Origin: Lichenicola sp964236105
GTDB lineage: Bacteria; Pseudomonadota; Alphaproteobacteria; Acetobacterales; Acetobacteraceae
Direction of reading: 5' to 3'
Assembly (NCBI GenBank): GCA_964236105.1
Contig: CAXSBC010000002.1
Coordinates: 434,001 to 498,000, forward strand
Length of the DNA stretch: 64,000 bases
Shown here piece by piece: positions 1 through 7,367 of the stretch (positions are counted from its first letter, which is position 1; each line of letters begins with the position of its first letter). A model generated the notes under the pieces. That model was not told where the DNA came from. It saw only the letters and a program-made list of their open reading frames with translations, and made no database searches. The position numbers were made by a program, and so were the translations under genes.

Positions 1-327
1 CGAGCCGGACAGGACCATCTCGATCACGTCGATCATCGCGGCGTCGGTGATGCGCAAGCCGTCGACGAAGCTGGACTTGATGTTCAGCCGTTCCAGCATG
101 GCGTTGATCTGCGGCCCGCCGCCATGCACCACCACCGGGTTGACGCCGACCAGCTTGAGCAGGGCGATGTCGTGGCCGAAGGCTTCCGCCAGGGCCGGAT
201 CGCCCATGGCATGGCCGCCGAACTTCACGACGATGGTGTCGCCCGCATAGCGACGCAGGAACGGCAGGGCGCTGGCCAGCACGGCGGCCTGCTCGCGCGC
301 ACTCTTGAGGGCCTCGTCGCTCGTCAT
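1..327 (-). CDS. argB: Acetylglutamate kinase, N-terminal part (truncated by window start)
   Basis: Cytoplasmic enzyme that phosphorylates N-acetyl-L-glutamate in arginine biosynthesis. Only the first 109 residues lie in the window; the gene runs off the left edge. The amino-acid-kinase fold shows KFGGHAM near residue 35 (nucleotide-binding lysine region) and VVVHGGGPQIN near residue 66, the glycine-rich loop typical of NAGK. The ATG at 325-327 is preceded on the minus strand by AGGAACACTGTCC, a fair ribosome site. It is the last visible gene of the rpmH-rnpA-yidD-yidC-engB-argB train, 18 nt after engB, so it is probably co-transcribed. Identity is firm; nothing can be said about the C-terminal arginine-feedback region. 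Confidence 0.95.
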   Translation of the reverse strand, partial: MTSDEALKSAREQAAVLASALPFLRRYAGDTIVVKFGGHAMGDPALAEAFGHDIALLKLVGVNPVVVHGGGPQINAMLERLNIKSSFVDGLRITDAAMIDVIEMVLSGS

Positions 328-345
328 GGACAGTGTTCCTTTCCG

Positions 346-1071
346 CTACAACGCGAGCTCGGCGAGTGCCGCACGCAGCTCGGGGATGCCGGCTCCGGTT
401 CCGCTGCTGGTCGGCAGGACCATGGGATAGGCGGCGGCAAAGCCCTTCGCCAGCGCCTGAACCTCGTCCAGCTTCGCCGCCAGCGCCGCAGGCTTCGGCA
501 CGTCGCATTTGGTGAGCACCAGCTGGAAGATCACCGCCGCCCGGTTCAGCAGCTTCATCGCCTCCCGGTCGCTCTCCTTGAGCTCGATCCGCGAATCCAG
601 CAGCAGCACCACGCGGCGCAGGGTCGGACGGCCGCGCAGGAAATCGAACATCAGGCCCTGCCAGTCCTCCTTCACCTGCCGGTTGGCCTTGGCGTAGCCA
701 TAGCCCGGCATGTCGACCAGCGTCATGCGGTCGGCGAGCGCGAAGAAGTTGAGCTGCTTGGTCCGGCCGGGCTCCGACGAGGCGCGCGCCAGCGCCCGGT
801 GTCCGGTCAGCGCGTTGATCAGACTGGACTTGCCGACATTGGAGCGGCCGGCAAACGCGATCTCGGGCAGATCGGGGTCCGGGAGCTGGTCGATGCGCTG
901 GGCGGCATAGAAGAACCGCGCCTCGCCGGCAAACAGCAGACGGCCGGCCTCGATCGACCGGGCCTGCTCCTCGGCGTCCGGCGGGGCCGGCGTGAAATCA
1001 GGGTCGGTCAGCGCGACACCACGCTGACCTGTCGCGTCCCGCCGAGCCGGGTGCGGCGCTGGATCAGCCAC
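346..1071 (-). CDS. engB: Ribosome biogenesis GTP-binding protein YihA/YsxC/EngB
   Basis: TRAFAC-class GTPase needed for 50S ribosomal subunit assembly. All G motifs are visible: GRSNVGKSS (P-loop), DMPGYGYA (G3), TKCD (G4) and a TSS turn (G5), after the family N-terminal stretch RLLFAGEARFFYAAQR. The start is uncertain: the first usable in-frame codon is a GTG at 1069-1071 giving 241 residues and a 64-nt overlap with yidC. A CTG at 1009-1011 that overlaps the yidC stop (CTGA) would give a 221-residue protein beginning TDPDFTP, closer to the usual family length of about 200-220. There is no ATG, GTG or TTG in between. Neighbours yidC (upstream) and argB (downstream) are on the same strand. 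Confidence 0.9.
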   Translation of the reverse strand: MADPAPHPARRDATGQRGVALTDPDFTPAPPDAEEQARSIEAGRLLFAGEARFFYAAQRIDQLPDPDLPEIAFAGRSNVGKSSLINALTGHRALARASSEPGRTKQLNFFALADRMTLVDMPGYGYAKANRQVKEDWQGLMFDFLRGRPTLRRVVLLLDSRIELKESDREAMKLLNRAAVIFQLVLTKCDVPKPAALAAKLDEVQALAKGFAAAYPMVLPTSSGTGAGIPELRAALAELAL

Positions 1072-2774
1072 TGCTGGGAGACGGTCAGCAGGTTGTTCCA
1101 GCAGTAGTAGATCACCAGCCCGGCCGGCTGGCGGGCCAGCACGAACATGAAGATCAGCGGCATGAGCTGGAACAGCCGCGCCTGCGCCGGGTCCGGCGGC
1201 GGCGGGTTCAGCTTCTGCATCAGCAGCATGGTGCCGCCGAGCACGACCGGCCAGATCCCCAAATGCAGGAACGGCGTCAGCACCGCCGGATCGAACGGGA
1301 TCAGCCCGAACAGGTTGAAGACGTTGGTCGGATCGGGCTCCGACAGGTCGCGGATCCAGCCGAAGAACGGCGCGTGGCGCATCTCGATGGTGACCACGAG
1401 ATCCTTGTACAGGCACCAGAACACCGGCACCTGCACCAGCATCGGCAGGCAGCCGCTTGCCGGGTTGACGCCCTCCTGCTTGTAGAGCGCCATCATCTCC
1501 TGGTTGGTCGCCATCGGGTCGCCCTTGTGGCGCTCCCGGACGGCCTGCATCTTCGGCGCCAGCAGCTTCATCTTGCCCATGGAGCGGAACTGCTTGATCG
1601 CCAGCGGGAAGAACAGCGTCTTGACGATCAGGGTGAAGGCCAGCAGCGCCAGGCCGAAATTGCCGAGTGCGGTGTTCAGCCAGTCCAGCACGTAGAAGAT
1701 CGGCCGGGTCAGGAAAGCGAACCAGCCGAAATCAACCGCCTTCCAGAAGTCGGTGACGTGCAGGTCCGACTGGTAGGCCTCCAGCAGATGCACCTCCTTG
1801 GCGCCGGCAAACACGTGACTGCCGGTGCTGACGGCGCCGCCGGCCGGCACGCTCAGCGGCGCGCTGCTGACGAAATCCACCTGATAGGTGCCGGCACCGG
1901 CATTGGCATCGTAGCGGTAGCTGCCGGTTACCGCCTGGTCGTGGCCGGGGATGATGGCGGTCAGCCAGTACTTGTCGGTGATGCCGGCCCAGCCACCGTC
2001 GGGACCGGGCGCCTGTGCTGCCGACCAGCCGGTGCCGCCCCCCTCGGCCGCCTTGCTCTTGAGGCTGCTGTAGGACATCTCCTCGAGCCTGCCGCCGAGC
2101 ACCGCGACCGGGCCCTCATGCACGAGGTAGCCGCCGGTCACCTCAGGCGTGTAGCTGCGGCTGACGCGCGACCACGGATAGAGCAGCACCGCCTGGCCGG
2201 TCGCGTTGCGCACCCGCTGCTCGGCGGTGAACATGTAGTCGCGGTCGATCGACAGCACGATCTGGAAGGTCAGGCCGGCGCCGTTGTTCCACGACAGCGT
2301 CGCCGGGGTGGCGAGCGTCAGCTTCGGCACGTCCGAGGTCCAGAGCGTGCCGCCATCCGGAACCTTGAGGCCGGGTGTCGCGGCACTCCAGCCGAGCTGG
2401 ACGATGTTCGGCTGCTTCTGGTCCTGCGGCTCCAGGACGCGCACCTGCGGACTGCCCGGCCGCAACGTCACGCGGTAGTCGCGCAGCAGCAGGTCGTCGA
2501 GCCGGGCGCCGACGAGGTCGATGCTGCCCTGGACGCGCGGGCCGTCGATGGTCAGGCGCTGGTCGTGGGTCGGCGGTGCGATCGTGGCGGGCTGGGTGCC
2601 GGGCGGCGCCAGCTCCGTCACCGGCCTCGGCGCGTCGCCCGCCGGCGTCGACTGTGTGCTCTGGACGCCCTGCGTGCGCAGCGCCTGGTGGCTCGGCTTG
2701 GGCATCAGCCACTCGAAGCCGACCAGGATCGCGACCGAGATCAGGACCGCGAGAAAAAGGCGTCTGTTATCCAT
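1008..2774 (-). CDS. yidC: Membrane protein insertase YidC
   Basis: Inner-membrane insertase/chaperone that works with SecYEG or alone. The 588-residue protein has an N-terminal signal-anchor (residues about 5-24, LFLAVLISVAILVGFEW), a large periplasmic P1 domain to about residue 340, and the conserved C-terminal five-helix OxaI/YidC domain. The latter includes FPLAIKQFRSMGKM (arginine of the hydrophilic groove) and CLPMLVQVPVFWCLY. Length and architecture are normal for Gram-negative YidC. ATG start at 2772-2774, 21 nt after yidD. The 3' end overlaps the assigned engB start. Confidence 0.97.
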   Translation of the reverse strand: MDNRRLFLAVLISVAILVGFEWLMPKPSHQALRTQGVQSTQSTPAGDAPRPVTELAPPGTQPATIAPPTHDQRLTIDGPRVQGSIDLVGARLDDLLLRDYRVTLRPGSPQVRVLEPQDQKQPNIVQLGWSAATPGLKVPDGGTLWTSDVPKLTLATPATLSWNNGAGLTFQIVLSIDRDYMFTAEQRVRNATGQAVLLYPWSRVSRSYTPEVTGGYLVHEGPVAVLGGRLEEMSYSSLKSKAAEGGGTGWSAAQAPGPDGGWAGITDKYWLTAIIPGHDQAVTGSYRYDANAGAGTYQVDFVSSAPLSVPAGGAVSTGSHVFAGAKEVHLLEAYQSDLHVTDFWKAVDFGWFAFLTRPIFYVLDWLNTALGNFGLALLAFTLIVKTLFFPLAIKQFRSMGKMKLLAPKMQAVRERHKGDPMATNQEMMALYKQEGVNPASGCLPMLVQVPVFWCLYKDLVVTIEMRHAPFFGWIRDLSEPDPTNVFNLFGLIPFDPAVLTPFLHLGIWPVVLGGTMLLMQKLNPPPPDPAQARLFQLMPLIFMFVLARQPAGLVIYYCWNNLLTVSQQWLIQRRTRLGGTRQVSVVSR

Positions 2775-2795
2775 CAGCGGACGGGCCGATCTCGA

Positions 2796-3074
2796 TCATG
2801 GTGAGGAGTGGGAACAGGCGCAGCGCCCGGCCGGCACCGGATCATGGCCGCCCGCATGCAACGGGCTGCAGCGCAGGATGCGCGCGGCCGCCAGCAGCGA
2901 GCCGCGGCCGGCGCCGTGAACGGCGATCGCCTGCAGTGCGTACTCGCTGCAGCTCGGCACGAAGCGGCAGCTCGGCGCGAGCAGCGGCCGCACGCAGAAC
3001 TGGTAGAACCGGATCGAGCCTTGCAGAGCCAGAGCGGCAGGACGGCCTCCGCCATGCGGACGCAGCGCCGTCAT
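2796..3074 (-). CDS. yidD: Membrane protein insertion efficiency factor YidD
   Basis: Small (92 residues) amphipathic membrane-associated protein that assists YidC-dependent insertion. The family signature is complete: the cysteines in CRFVPSCSEYALQAI, followed by RILRCSPLHAGGHDPVP. ATG at 3072-3074 overlaps the rnpA stop by 4 nt, so translation is probably coupled. It lies in the standard place between rnpA and yidC. Identification rests on motif and position. Confidence 0.93.
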   Translation of the reverse strand: MTALRPHGGGRPAALALQGSIRFYQFCVRPLLAPSCRFVPSCSEYALQAIAVHGAGRGSLLAAARILRCSPLHAGGHDPVPAGRCACSHSSP

Positions 3075-3448
3075 CCGACCGGCCGCTCGGCCGCGATCGC
3101 GCCGGTCCGGCGCAGGGCGCGCCGCAGATCGTCCTGCAGCGCCAGGAACGGGCGGCGGCGCGTCCCGTCCCGCCCGATCAGCACCAGATCGACACCGGTC
3201 AGGGCAGCGCCTGCCTGCGCCTGCGCGCTCAGGAACAGCCGTGCCGCCTCGCGCAGCCGACGCTTGGTCCGATTGCGCACGACGGCATTGCCGACCTTCT
3301 TGGTGACGGTGAAGCCGAGCCGGGCCGGGGCGTCGTCGTCGCGCCTGAGCGCCTGCAGCACAAGTCCGGGCATCGGCGCCTTGCTGCCCTTGGCGGCGAT
3401 GCGGAGGAACTCCGCACGGCGCTTCAGCCGGATCTCGGAAGACGCCAT
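3071..3448 (-). CDS. rnpA: Ribonuclease P protein component
   Basis: Basic protein cofactor of RNase P, which matures the 5' ends of tRNAs. The 125-residue product begins MASSEIRLKRRAEF and carries the family core GFTVTKKVGNAVVRNRTKRRLREA (the RNR RNA-binding motif; motif shown in part). The open frame continues upstream, but the ATG at 3446-3448 gives the normal N-terminus and length. It is 46 nt downstream of rpmH and overlaps yidD by 4 nt, the classical rpmH-rnpA-yidD-yidC order. Confidence 0.96.
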   Translation of the reverse strand: MASSEIRLKRRAEFLRIAAKGSKAPMPGLVLQALRRDDDAPARLGFTVTKKVGNAVVRNRTKRRLREAARLFLSAQAQAGAALTGVDLVLIGRDGTRRRPFLALQDDLRRALRRTGAIAAERPVG

Positions 3449-3494
3449 GGCGGCATCGCTCCTGCGGCCGGTCACAGGACCGGCCGAAACATCC

Positions 3495-3629
3495 CTAGGC
3501 GGACAGGCGCTTGCGGCCCTTGGCACGACGGCTGGAGAGCACGTTGCGGCCACCGACGGTCGCCATGCGGGTACGGAAGCCATGGCGCCGCTTGCGCACC
3601 AGCTTGGACGGTTGATAGGTGCGCTTCAC
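3495..3629 (-). CDS. rpmH: Large ribosomal subunit protein bL34
   Basis: A 44-residue ribosomal protein beginning (M)KRTYQPSKLVRKRRHGFR and ending RRAKGRKRLSA, the unmistakable L34 sequence. The start is GTG at 3627-3629, chosen because no ATG lies in frame at the right place. AGGAGAG sits about 8 nt upstream as a strong ribosome site. It is the first gene of the minus-strand rpmH-rnpA-yidD-yidC-engB-argB unit, with a promoter 111-140 nt upstream. Confidence 0.97.
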   Translation of the reverse strand: MKRTYQPSKLVRKRRHGFRTRMATVGGRNVLSSRRAKGRKRLSA

Positions 3630-3739
3630 GGCTGCACTCTCCTGATCGGACATGGTCCACCGCGCGAGACGGCGGACCGGTCGAAGACACGGACATGCGA
3701 AGACAGGACCGCAGGGAGCGGCCGTCTCCGGAGGGCCGG

Positions 3740-3769
3740 CTTATAGGCGTGCCGGCGTGGAACCGTCAA
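3740..3769 (-). promoter_or_regulatory. Sigma-70-type promoter for the rpmH operon
   Basis: On the minus strand TTGACG (3764-3769) is followed after 17-18 nt by CTATAAG (3740-3746), close to the TTGACA/TATAAT consensus. It lies about 110 nt upstream of the rpmH GTG start, leaving a 5' leader of roughly 100 nt. Position and match make this the best promoter in the window; function is inferred. Confidence 0.65.
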
Positions 3770-3884
3770 CCGGAACCGGCCCGCTCCGGGCCGCTCCGAC
3801 GTCAGGACCGATGTCCACCGCCGGCGGCTGCCGGGCCAAGCAAGACTTGAGCTCGACTGCCGTTCGTCGGACAGTCCGGGCGAG

Positions 3885-4283
3885 ATGACACCGCCCTCAC
3901 GCCCGATTCTCTCCTCCTGCCTTCTCGCCGGCAGCGTCCTGCTGACGTCGGCCTCGGCATCGCCGATGGCACCATCGCGTGCTCGCACGCTGCTGCCGGG
4001 CCTGGTGGCGTTCGGGGTCGGCATCCTCTTGTTCCGGACGACGGGGGCCGCTGCCGGGCGGGCGCTGGCGGTCGTCGCCGCGCGTGCCGCTGCCGCCGAG
4101 GCGCGCAGCGAGACACTGGCCAGGGCGGCGGCGCAGTTGCGTCACGATCTGCGCGGCATCCTGTCGCCCGCACTGCTGACCGCAGACAGGCTGGCGATGA
4201 GCCAGGACCCGGCGTCGCGACGCGCCGGAGAGGCGATGATCATGACCGTCGAGCGGGCCGAGCAGCGACTTCGCGCCGACTGA
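3885..4283 (+). CDS. Membrane-anchored protein with histidine-kinase-like H-box, no ATPase domain
   Basis: A 132-residue protein I cannot assign to a named family. It has one or two hydrophobic N-terminal segments (about residues 9-22 and 36-50). Then comes an alanine-rich helical linker and a C-terminal pair of helices containing QLRHDLRGILSPALL. This resembles the H-box (HD-R-x-P-L) of the histidine-kinase dimerisation domain, with His at residue 87. No HATPase_c domain follows; the gene simply ends. It reads away from rpmH. Start uncertain: ATG at 3885, or ATG at 3966 (MAPSRART), which would remove the first hydrophobic stretch. Codon usage matches its neighbours. It could be a decayed kinase, a phosphotransfer or docking protein, or a chance resemblance. 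Confidence 0.6.
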   Translation: MTPPSRPILSSCLLAGSVLLTSASASPMAPSRARTLLPGLVAFGVGILLFRTTGAAAGRALAVVAARAAAAEARSETLARAAAQLRHDLRGILSPALLTADRLAMSQDPASRRAGEAMIMTVERAEQRLRAD

Positions 4284-4477
4284 TCAACATGGCGGGAATC
4301 GCCGTTCCGGCCCTTGCCTTTCGCCGCGACGCACGCATAAGTTGTTTCAGGTTTATCGTCACGACGTTTCGCGACGCAACAAGGGTGTTCACTCATCCTT
4401 AAGCTTTCGCAGCAAGGATGGCACACCAACCTGCGGATCTGACTGCCTGAAAACGCGTGCAAGCACAGGCATCGGAT

Positions 4478-4512
4478 ATGCCCGGCCGGCTCTCGCGGAG
4501 CCGGCCGGGCAT
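4478..4512. terminator. Perfect 15-bp inverted repeat between convergent genes
   Basis: Arms at 4478-4492 and 4498-4512 are exact reverse complements (ATGCCCGGCCGGCTC and its complement) around a 5-nt TCGCG loop. It sits just past the 3' end of gloA and downstream of the convergent plus-strand gene, so a bidirectional transcription stop is likely. There is no T-run on either side, so it is not a textbook intrinsic terminator. Confidence 0.55.
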
Positions 4513-4527
4513 GGCACGCCGCCAGGC

Positions 4528-4920
4528 TCAGCCCGGTCGCTGGATCAATTCGATCTTGTAGCCGTCAGGATCCTCGACGAAGGCGATGAAGGTGGTGCCG
4601 AACTTCACCGGACCCGCCTCGCGCGTCACCTTGCCGCCACCTTCCCTCACCTGCTCGACCGTCGCCGCCACGTCGGGCACGCCCACCGCGAAGTGGCCGA
4701 AGCCGGTGCCGACCTCGTAGCCGGCATCCTCGCCCCAGTTGTAGGTCAGCTCGATCTCCGCCTGACCATGGGCATTGTCGTCGTAGCCGACGAAGACCAG
4801 GGTATATTTGCCGGCCGGCACCTCGCTGCGGCGCAGCTCGCGCAGGCCCAGCAGGCGGTAGAAGGCCAGGCTCTGATCCAGGTTCTTCACCCGGACCATG
4901 GTGTGCAGATAGCTCGCCAT
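4528..4920 (-). CDS. gloA: Lactoylglutathione lyase (glyoxalase I)
   Basis: Converts the methylglyoxal-glutathione hemithioacetal to S-lactoylglutathione, detoxifying methylglyoxal. The 130-residue protein has the two beta-alpha-beta-beta-beta halves and the expected metal ligands: His in YLHTMVRV, Glu in AEIELTYN, His in GFGHFAVGV and Glu in YKIELIQ. The ATG at 4918-4920 directly follows the lpxI stop (TGAATG), so it is probably co-transcribed at the tail of the lipid A gene train, a place where lpxB is more usual in related bacteria. Glyoxalase assignment is firm; metal preference (Ni or Zn) cannot be read. Confidence 0.92.
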   Translation of the reverse strand: MASYLHTMVRVKNLDQSLAFYRLLGLRELRRSEVPAGKYTLVFVGYDDNAHGQAEIELTYNWGEDAGYEVGTGFGHFAVGVPDVAATVEQVREGGGKVTREAGPVKFGTTFIAFVEDPDGYKIELIQRPG

Positions 4921-5793
4921 TCACGTGTCTCCAGTTGCAAGCTGACCGGGATCGAGCCCGAGCAGGAAGATGCCGTCCCGATCGGCGGCGTCGCGCAGCC
5001 GGTCCGGACTGGTCAGAAGGGTACCGCCGGCCTCGAACGCAATGCCGCGCAGCCCGGCGGCGACGGCGGCGGCCACCGTGCCGGGCCCGATGGTCGGCAG
5101 GTCGGCTCGCCGGTCCTGGCCCGGCTTGACCAGCTTGACCAGCACGCCGCCCGGGCCCGGCTGCCGCAGGCTGCCGGCGCGCTCCAGCATCCGGTCGGTG
5201 CCTTCGAGCGCCTCGACCGCCAGCACCAGGCCGTTCTGCACCACGCAGCCCTGGCCGACATCGAGGCGGCCCAGCGCCTGCGCCACCATCACGCCGTGGC
5301 GGATGTCGGCCTCGGCGTCCGCGTCGGGGGCATGCTGCCCGAGGCGGCCCGGCCGGCCGACCTGGCCCGGCAGGAACTCGTGCGCGCCGCGAATGGCGAA
5401 CCCCTCCTCGCCGAGCACCCGGACCAGGGCGGCCAGCAGCCCGTCATCGCCGGCAAACAGGCCGCGGCCGATCCGGGCCAGGATGCGGGTGCCCTCGCCA
5501 TCCGGCCGCAGGTCGCGCAGCGACGGCCGACGCACCGGCCCGATCAGCACCAGCTCGGTGCAGCCATGCTCGCGCAGCGACGCCAGGATGCGGCCGGCCG
5601 CCGCCAGCCTGACGAACTCGTGCGGCCACGGCGACACGATGGCGGGTTCGGCGAAGTCCTGGAACGCCACCATGAAGACGGCCCGGCCGGCTCGCGCCGC
5701 ATTGGCCGCGACCTGGCCGGGAAGCGGTCCGCCACCGGCCAGGATGCCGAGCGTGCCCGTGCGCCCGACCTGTGGAGACAGCGGCGCGGTCAC
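4921..5793 (-). CDS. lpxI: UDP-2,3-diacylglucosamine pyrophosphatase LpxI
   Basis: Hydrolyses UDP-2,3-diacylglucosamine to lipid X in lipid A synthesis; LpxI is the alphaproteobacterial alternative to LpxH. The 290-residue protein starts VTAPLSPQVGRTGTLGILAGGGPLP, with the N-terminal glycine-rich segment. The C-terminal domain contains KLVKPGQDRRADLPTIGPGT, the conserved DUF1009/LpxI catalytic region (D-x-P-T-G). GTG start at 5791-5793 overlaps the lpxA stop (GTGA). Upstream is lpxA, downstream gloA; lpxB, which often follows, is absent here. Confidence 0.93.
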   Translation of the reverse strand: MTAPLSPQVGRTGTLGILAGGGPLPGQVAANAARAGRAVFMVAFQDFAEPAIVSPWPHEFVRLAAAGRILASLREHGCTELVLIGPVRRPSLRDLRPDGEGTRILARIGRGLFAGDDGLLAALVRVLGEEGFAIRGAHEFLPGQVGRPGRLGQHAPDADAEADIRHGVMVAQALGRLDVGQGCVVQNGLVLAVEALEGTDRMLERAGSLRQPGPGGVLVKLVKPGQDRRADLPTIGPGTVAAAVAAGLRGIAFEAGGTLLTSPDRLRDAADRDGIFLLGLDPGQLATGDT

Positions 5794-6683
5794 ACGCCGT
5801 CCGTCTCCTCGCCAGCCCCGCGGGCGGCGACCCGGACCATGCCGCGCCGGCTCGGGGCATCGACAAAGGCGAGGATCTCGGCGACGCGAGGATCGTCGCC
5901 ATGCTCGGCGCGCACCTGCGCCAGGCGCTGCTCGAACACCGGCAGGCCGGCGGGGTCGATCGGGTACAGCAGCCGGAAGGCGCGGCGCAGGCGGTGCATG
6001 TCGGCATGCGTCACCCCGTGACGGCGCAGCCAGATCCAGTGCAGCCCGACCAGCCGGGCGCGATTGCCGAGCACGCTGCCATAGGGGATCACGTCGCTCT
6101 CCACGCCGCACACCCCGCCGACCATGGCGGCACGCCCGATCCGGACGAACTGGTGCAGGGCAGCCGACCCCATGATCCGCGCATCGTCGGCGATCTCGAC
6201 ATGACCGCCCATGACCACGTTGTTAACGATGATGACGCGGTCGCCGAGAGAACAGTCGTGCGCCACGTGGGCATTGGCCATGATCAGGCAGTCGGCGCCG
6301 ATCCGGGTCAGGCCGCCGCCGGCGGCGGTGCCGCGATGGATGGTGACGTTCTCCCGGATCACCGTGCGCGCGCCCACGACGCACCGGGTGGGCTCGCCGC
6401 GATATTTGAGATCCTGCGGCGCGAGCCCGACAGTGCAGAAAGGATAGAGCTGGCAGCCGGCGCCGATCCGCGTGTGGCCGTCGACGACGACGTGCGAGAT
6501 CAGCTGCACCTGATCCTCCAGCACCACGTCCGGCCCGACGCTGCACCACGGGCCGATCCGGACGCCCTGGCCGATCGTGGCCCCGGGCGCCACCAGCGCG
6601 TTCGGATGGATCGCGAGGGAACCGGATGCGGGGGAATCCTGCGTGCGCCCGGCCTGCTTCAGCCCGGCGAGGTCAGACGCCAT
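5790..6683 (-). CDS. lpxA: UDP-N-acetylglucosamine acyltransferase LpxA
   Basis: First enzyme of lipid A synthesis: transfers a 3-hydroxyacyl chain from ACP to the 3-OH of UDP-GlcNAc. The 297-residue protein has an N-terminal left-handed beta-helix of hexapeptide repeats (for example IHPNALVAPGATIGQGVRIG). The catalytic-type histidine lies in NAHVAHDCSLGD and there is a helical C-terminal domain (HWIWLRRHG...). ATG at 6681-6683 is preferred; a GTG at 6693-6695 is an alternative. Fed by FabZ/ACP products from the gene just upstream, but separated from fabZ by a 132-nt gap with a hairpin, so it may have its own promoter or be attenuated. Confidence 0.95.
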   Translation of the reverse strand: MASDLAGLKQAGRTQDSPASGSLAIHPNALVAPGATIGQGVRIGPWCSVGPDVVLEDQVQLISHVVVDGHTRIGAGCQLYPFCTVGLAPQDLKYRGEPTRCVVGARTVIRENVTIHRGTAAGGGLTRIGADCLIMANAHVAHDCSLGDRVIIVNNVVMGGHVEIADDARIMGSAALHQFVRIGRAAMVGGVCGVESDVIPYGSVLGNRARLVGLHWIWLRRHGVTHADMHRLRRAFRLLYPIDPAGLPVFEQRLAQVRAEHGDDPRVAEILAFVDAPSRRGMVRVAARGAGEETDGV

Positions 6684-6790
6684 GGATTTCGACACTCCGA
6701 CTTGTCCAACGCCAGGGCACGGAGCCCGGCATCTGGACGCTAGGCCGCGCCCGGGCAGCGACCAACACACGACATGTTACCCGCCTTGTC

Positions 6791-6809
6791 GCACCGGCAG
6801 CGCCGGTGC
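6791..6809. terminator. Hairpin in the fabZ-lpxA gap
   Basis: GCACCGGC (6791-6798) and GCCGGTGC (6802-6809) form a perfect 8-bp stem with a 3-nt loop, 6 nt beyond the fabZ stop. No T-run follows on the minus strand. It may attenuate or protect the message between fabZ and lpxA; purely structural inference. Confidence 0.4.
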
Positions 6810-6815
6810 CGGCGG

Positions 6816-7346
6816 TCAGCCCATGATCATCGCGCTGTAGGTGGCCTCGGCCACCGACACGCCGTCCACCCGGGCGATGCCGCGGAACTTGTAGACGTTG
6901 CCGCGCTGCCGCTCCTTGACGACGTGGATGCGGAGCTGGTCGCCCGGCACCACCGGACGCCGGAACTTGGCGTTCTCGATGGTCATGAAATAGACCAGCT
7001 TGCCCTCGAAGCCGTCGCCGAGCGTCAGCACCACCAGAGCCGCCGCCGTCTGCGCCATCGCCTCGATGATCAGCACGCCCGGCATCACGGGCTTGGCCGG
7101 GAAGTGGCCCTGGAAGAACGGCTCGTTGACCGTCACGTTCTTGATGCCGATGGCGGACGAGCCGGTCACCACCTCGACCATGCGATCGATCATCAGGAAG
7201 GGGTAGCGATGCGGGATCGCCGCCATGATCTGCAGGATGTCGACGGTGCGGCCGACGCCGTCGCTGTGCATCGCCTGCACGACGCCAGCACCGGACGCGT
7301 CCGCGTCATGGGCTGCCGGTGACTCGTTGGGTGTCGTTCCGTCCAT
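6816..7346 (-). CDS. fabZ: 3-hydroxyacyl-ACP dehydratase FabZ
   Basis: Dehydrates 3-hydroxyacyl-ACP in fatty-acid elongation; competes with LpxA/LpxD for hydroxyacyl-ACP, which explains the clustering. The hot-dog-fold core is intact: IPHRYPFLMIDR, then FFQGHFPAKPVMPGVLIIEAMAQ with the catalytic His and Glu. At 176 residues it is about 30 longer than usual, owing to a polar N-terminal leader before VDILQIMAAIPHRYPFL. An ATG at 7269-7271 (MHSDGVG) would give a more typical length. The first ATG is at 7344-7346, 21 nt after lpxD. Confidence 0.95.
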   Translation of the reverse strand: MDGTTPNESPAAHDADASGAGVVQAMHSDGVGRTVDILQIMAAIPHRYPFLMIDRMVEVVTGSSAIGIKNVTVNEPFFQGHFPAKPVMPGVLIIEAMAQTAAALVVLTLGDGFEGKLVYFMTIENAKFRRPVVPGDQLRIHVVKERQRGNVYKFRGIARVDGVSVAEATYSAMIMG

Positions 7347-7367
7347 CAGGGTTGAACCCTTCTTCCC

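Noticed and set aside
4284..4477. Hidden gene or kinase remnant in the AT-richer patch between the H-box protein and gloA
   Set aside because: Short frames with no family features and no sequence resembling a HATPase domain.
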